Origin: Gordius sp. MW1
Taxonomy: Eukaryota; Nematomorpha; Gordioida; Gordea; Gordiidae
Reading direction: 5' to 3'
Assembly (NCBI GenBank): GCA_964036665.1
Contig: OZ038529.1
Coordinates: 21,896,060 to 21,960,059, forward strand
Length of the DNA: 64,000 nt
The notes below the pieces were generated by a model. The model saw only the letters and a list, made by a program, of their open reading frames with translations. It ran no database searches and had not been told where the DNA came from. This document shows, one piece after another, positions 62,301-64,000 of the stretch; within the stretch, counting starts at the first letter, position 1; every line of letters begins with the position of its first letter. A program made the position numbers and the translations under genes.

Positions 62301-63941
62301 AATGCGTCATTTGTGAGATTGATAAAATTTATTTATTTTTTTCGTTAGGGCCTGGATCAAGATAAGTATTAATTTTGTGGGTTATTATTAGTGTTGTATA
62401 AAAACCTTTAGTCGACTCAAATCAAAGGTCAACCAAACAAAACCCAGCCGTTTTTACAACAGCAGCTTTTATGAATATTATAAATGATTGGCGAACTATA
62501 GATTGTTGTAAACTCCAGTCTTCTCATTATTTAATTAAAGCTTTGCTGCTTAAGAAGATAGGCAAAATAATTAAAAAGAAAACTTTGCATGACAATTTAC
62601 CCTTCGAATAATTTCGTCTATTATACGATCCTATTATTTCGCTAATACTTTGTAGTATGGATCGTAAATATAAAATTTTTATTTGAGATATATAAATCTA
62701 GGATATAAGTAAGTTTAAAAGGTACGAGCCTAAATTAGGGTGTAAATTTTGCGATTATGGAAGAGCCCAATTTTCTATACTTTTGACATCCGGCTAAGTT
62801 AGTGGAAAAGTTTATTGGGGGAGATACGTAGTAAAAGCTTTAAAATACCCATAAAGAACCTATATATAAATTTTTACCTAGAAGCGTTGCACATAATAAA
62901 TTATAATAGTTTTAACATTCAGTCTCTGAAGTTAAAATCAAATACAAAACGAATTAATAAAACCGCATGAAGCGTGTTGATTATCTCAATCGTTGAATAA
63001 ATCAAACACCATCTTAAAGCCCAATCATTGTCCCTTCTTAAGCCTGTGGTTCCAAATAGCTTTGGTTTAAACGCGCCTTAAAATATTGTGACAAAACGGT
63101 AATATTTTATATCTAACATTTTAAAAAAAATTTAATATTTTATTCTTAATTTTTTCTTTTATGATAGAAATATATAACTTTATATATATATAAAATTAGA
63201 AAAAAAATTATTTTTTTAAGCAGGACGTGGAAATTTTTTATGGCTTTTTAAGTCTCGGTTTTCTATTCATATGTATATGTATGATTTTAAATCAACCTGG
63301 ACAGCTCTTTGACGCTTGAGAAATCTTCAATGGCATAGTCCGTCAAATACTTGAATCCTATGGCAAGGACGCGGTAGCCTTGGCTAGAATTTTTACCACA
63401 TTCCTCAAAGTAATCTTCAGGCACTACAAACCGTTATTAAACGATATTTATAAAAAATATTTCAATTACCCAAAGTCCATAATTTAATTGTGAAATTACG
63501 ATTAAATCAGTTTCAAAGTTGAATTTTATTAATACATTTTAAAATGCTCGATATTCCCTCAGGTTCAATCTATTTGTTTTGTTAGATAACTCGAAACCAA
63601 ACATGGGTCGGATGTGTTTAAAAATATGACATTATGTTAGATTAGTATAATAAAATAACGACGGTTATTAGATAAAAATTCAAGAGCTTTTTTTTGATCA
63701 GGAGTTGCAAGGGTAATAAAAAGAATATTTTGAAGATTAAAATAGCAAAATCTGACTGGAACATTTGGTTTGTTTGTTCAAACTTACCAGAGTGTGGATC
63801 GAATAGGCTGTGCATGGTTTCGGGGGCTCCTTTGCAATAGACTTCGAAATAAGAGGTGCCCTTAACGTTGCATATAACGCTCATTCTTTGATGATGCGTT
63901 TCGAATGGATATCTACAAATGACGCCCAAGAAAAAATGACC
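56336..63941 (-). CDS. ATP13A: P5B-type cation-transporting ATPase (ATP13A family), C-terminal part, 14 exons
   Basis: Relatives (ATP13A2-5) sit in late endosomes or lysosomes, and ATP13A2 exports polyamines. Exons in coding order: 63941-63788, 63423-63297, 60412-60288, 60159-60008, 59579-59460, 59357-59235, 58998-58889, 58681-58585, 58542-58470, 58109-57959, 57032-56902, 56857-56769, 56663-56580, 56491-56336. All phases agree; 563 residues to TGA. Motifs in order: HHQRMSV and YCKGAPETM (nucleotide-binding domain), [73 protein letters not shown] (hinge), [17 protein letters not shown], then the C-terminal membrane helices (ISKRQ.., [82 protein letters not shown]) and [17 protein letters not shown]. 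The DKTGT phosphorylation site lies beyond the right edge. The residue after SNDC is Arg where relatives have Gly. Confidence 0.92.
57138..57285 (+). repeat. Family E MITE in ATP13A intron
   Basis: CATGGGCGTAGCCTGGATT to CCCTGGCTACGCCTATG, with TTTGGCCATAATTATATG and GATTTAGAGGGGGGTAGC inside. Confidence 0.85.
57614..57904. repeat. Foldback MITE in ATP13A intron (291 bp)
   Basis: CCAATGTTACACGATCCAAA at the left and TTTGGATCGTGTAACATTGG at the right; the arms extend about 70 bp with few mismatches (CTTGTACTGGATAAGCGATC against GATCGCTTATACAGTACAAG). TAATTTT lies just outside both ends. It produces the spurious 64-codon frame read here. Confidence 0.88.
58205..58320 (-). repeat. Family E-like remnant in ATP13A intron
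   Basis: GGGTGGCACCTGTCCCTTAG, ATTATCAGTGTGCCCCTCCCC and CAAATCCTATTTAAATTTTTCGCTACCC are family E core and end sequence with many changes. Confidence 0.45.
60489..62084 (+). CDS. SSB: La autoantigen homologue (SSB), nested in an ATP13A intron
   Basis: La binds the 3' UUU-OH of new RNA polymerase III transcripts (pre-tRNA, U6, 5S) in the nucleus and protects them during maturation. Exons 60489-61245 and 61474-62084, phase 1 joint, 455 residues, complete from ATG to TGA. The La motif (about residues 24-104) contains [17 protein letters not shown] and [17 protein letters not shown]1 (about 131-210) contains [20 protein letters not shown] and [18 protein letters not shown]. The C-terminal xRRM-like domain (about 275-395) contains IIHIKGLV and [21 protein letters not shown] Lys/Arg/Asn-rich tail ([19 protein letters not shown]) follows. 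The start is 76 bp from an ATP13A exon on the other strand, so its promoter must overlap that gene. The GTCTTT donor is unusual but phase and similarity support it. Confidence 0.95.
62389..62463 (+). repeat. Family A MITE, internally deleted
   Basis: TAGTGTTGTATAAAAACC joined directly to the right half (ACCAAACAAAACCCAGCCG, TTTTTACAACAG). Most of the centre is missing. It lies in the ATP13A intron, 300 bp downstream of the La stop codon. Confidence 0.75.
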
Positions 63942-64000
63942 CTAAAATATTTAAATATAATTTAGATTTAATGATTAAATTTAATTATATAAAGTAAAAC

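Overview
This is an AT-rich window from a nuclear eukaryotic genome, almost certainly an invertebrate animal. Its genes are split by GT-AG introns and encode animal proteins: a salt-inducible kinase of the SIK3 type, prefoldin subunit 2, an LL5/PHLDB-type PH-domain protein, a P5B-type ATPase (ATP13A family) and the La RNA-binding protein. Some introns are as short as 36 to 42 nt and others exceed 4 kb. The species cannot be fixed from the sequence. Tiny introns and long poly-G/poly-C tracts in an AT-rich background would suit several fast-evolving marine invertebrates, for example a pelagic tunicate, but that is a guess.

Layout. About 1.2-16.8 kb, plus strand: the last 15 exons of the SIK3-like gene; its 5' exons lie left of the window. 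21.66-22.14 kb, plus strand: a compact complete prefoldin 2 gene. 22.7-25.1 kb, minus strand: a decayed RTE-clade LINE. 25-42.5 kb: no gene recognised, almost all mobile-element remains. 42.6-55.8 kb, plus strand: an LL5/PHLDB-like gene of 15 exons. 56.3-63.9 kb, minus strand: the last 14 exons of an ATP13A-type gene, whose 5' part lies beyond the right edge. A two-exon La gene (60.5-62.1 kb, plus strand) sits inside one ATP13A intron. Exon joints were placed by reading phase and family similarity; phase agrees at every joint of all five models.

Mobile elements shape the non-coding DNA. I separate several families by terminal inverted repeats (TIRs) and target-site duplications (TSDs): family A, about 150-200 bp, hAT-like with 8-bp TSDs, at least 18 copies; family B, 280-365 bp, GGGCTTGTC ends, TAA duplications in the clearest copies, Harbinger-like; single-copy families C and D; family E, about 150 bp, GGGCGTAGCC ends, the main carrier of G/C runs; and two larger hAT remnants. 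Nesting is common (C and B in A; hAT in A; A inside LL5 and SIK3 introns).

The most striking object is a 3.7-kb foldback element at 12854-16564 in the last SIK3 intron. It has an exact 8-bp TSD and lies inside a family A copy. Each arm carries a tandem array of about 55-60-bp C-run/G-run units. On either strand the first array presents repeated 3' splice-site-like signals and the second array repeated 5' splice-site-like signals. Other notable objects are a TIR-bounded tandem array of tRNA-like B-box motifs at 31.2-32.5 kb, a 229-bp near-perfect palindrome at 20.0-20.3 kb, and the opposite-strand nesting of La in ATP13A.
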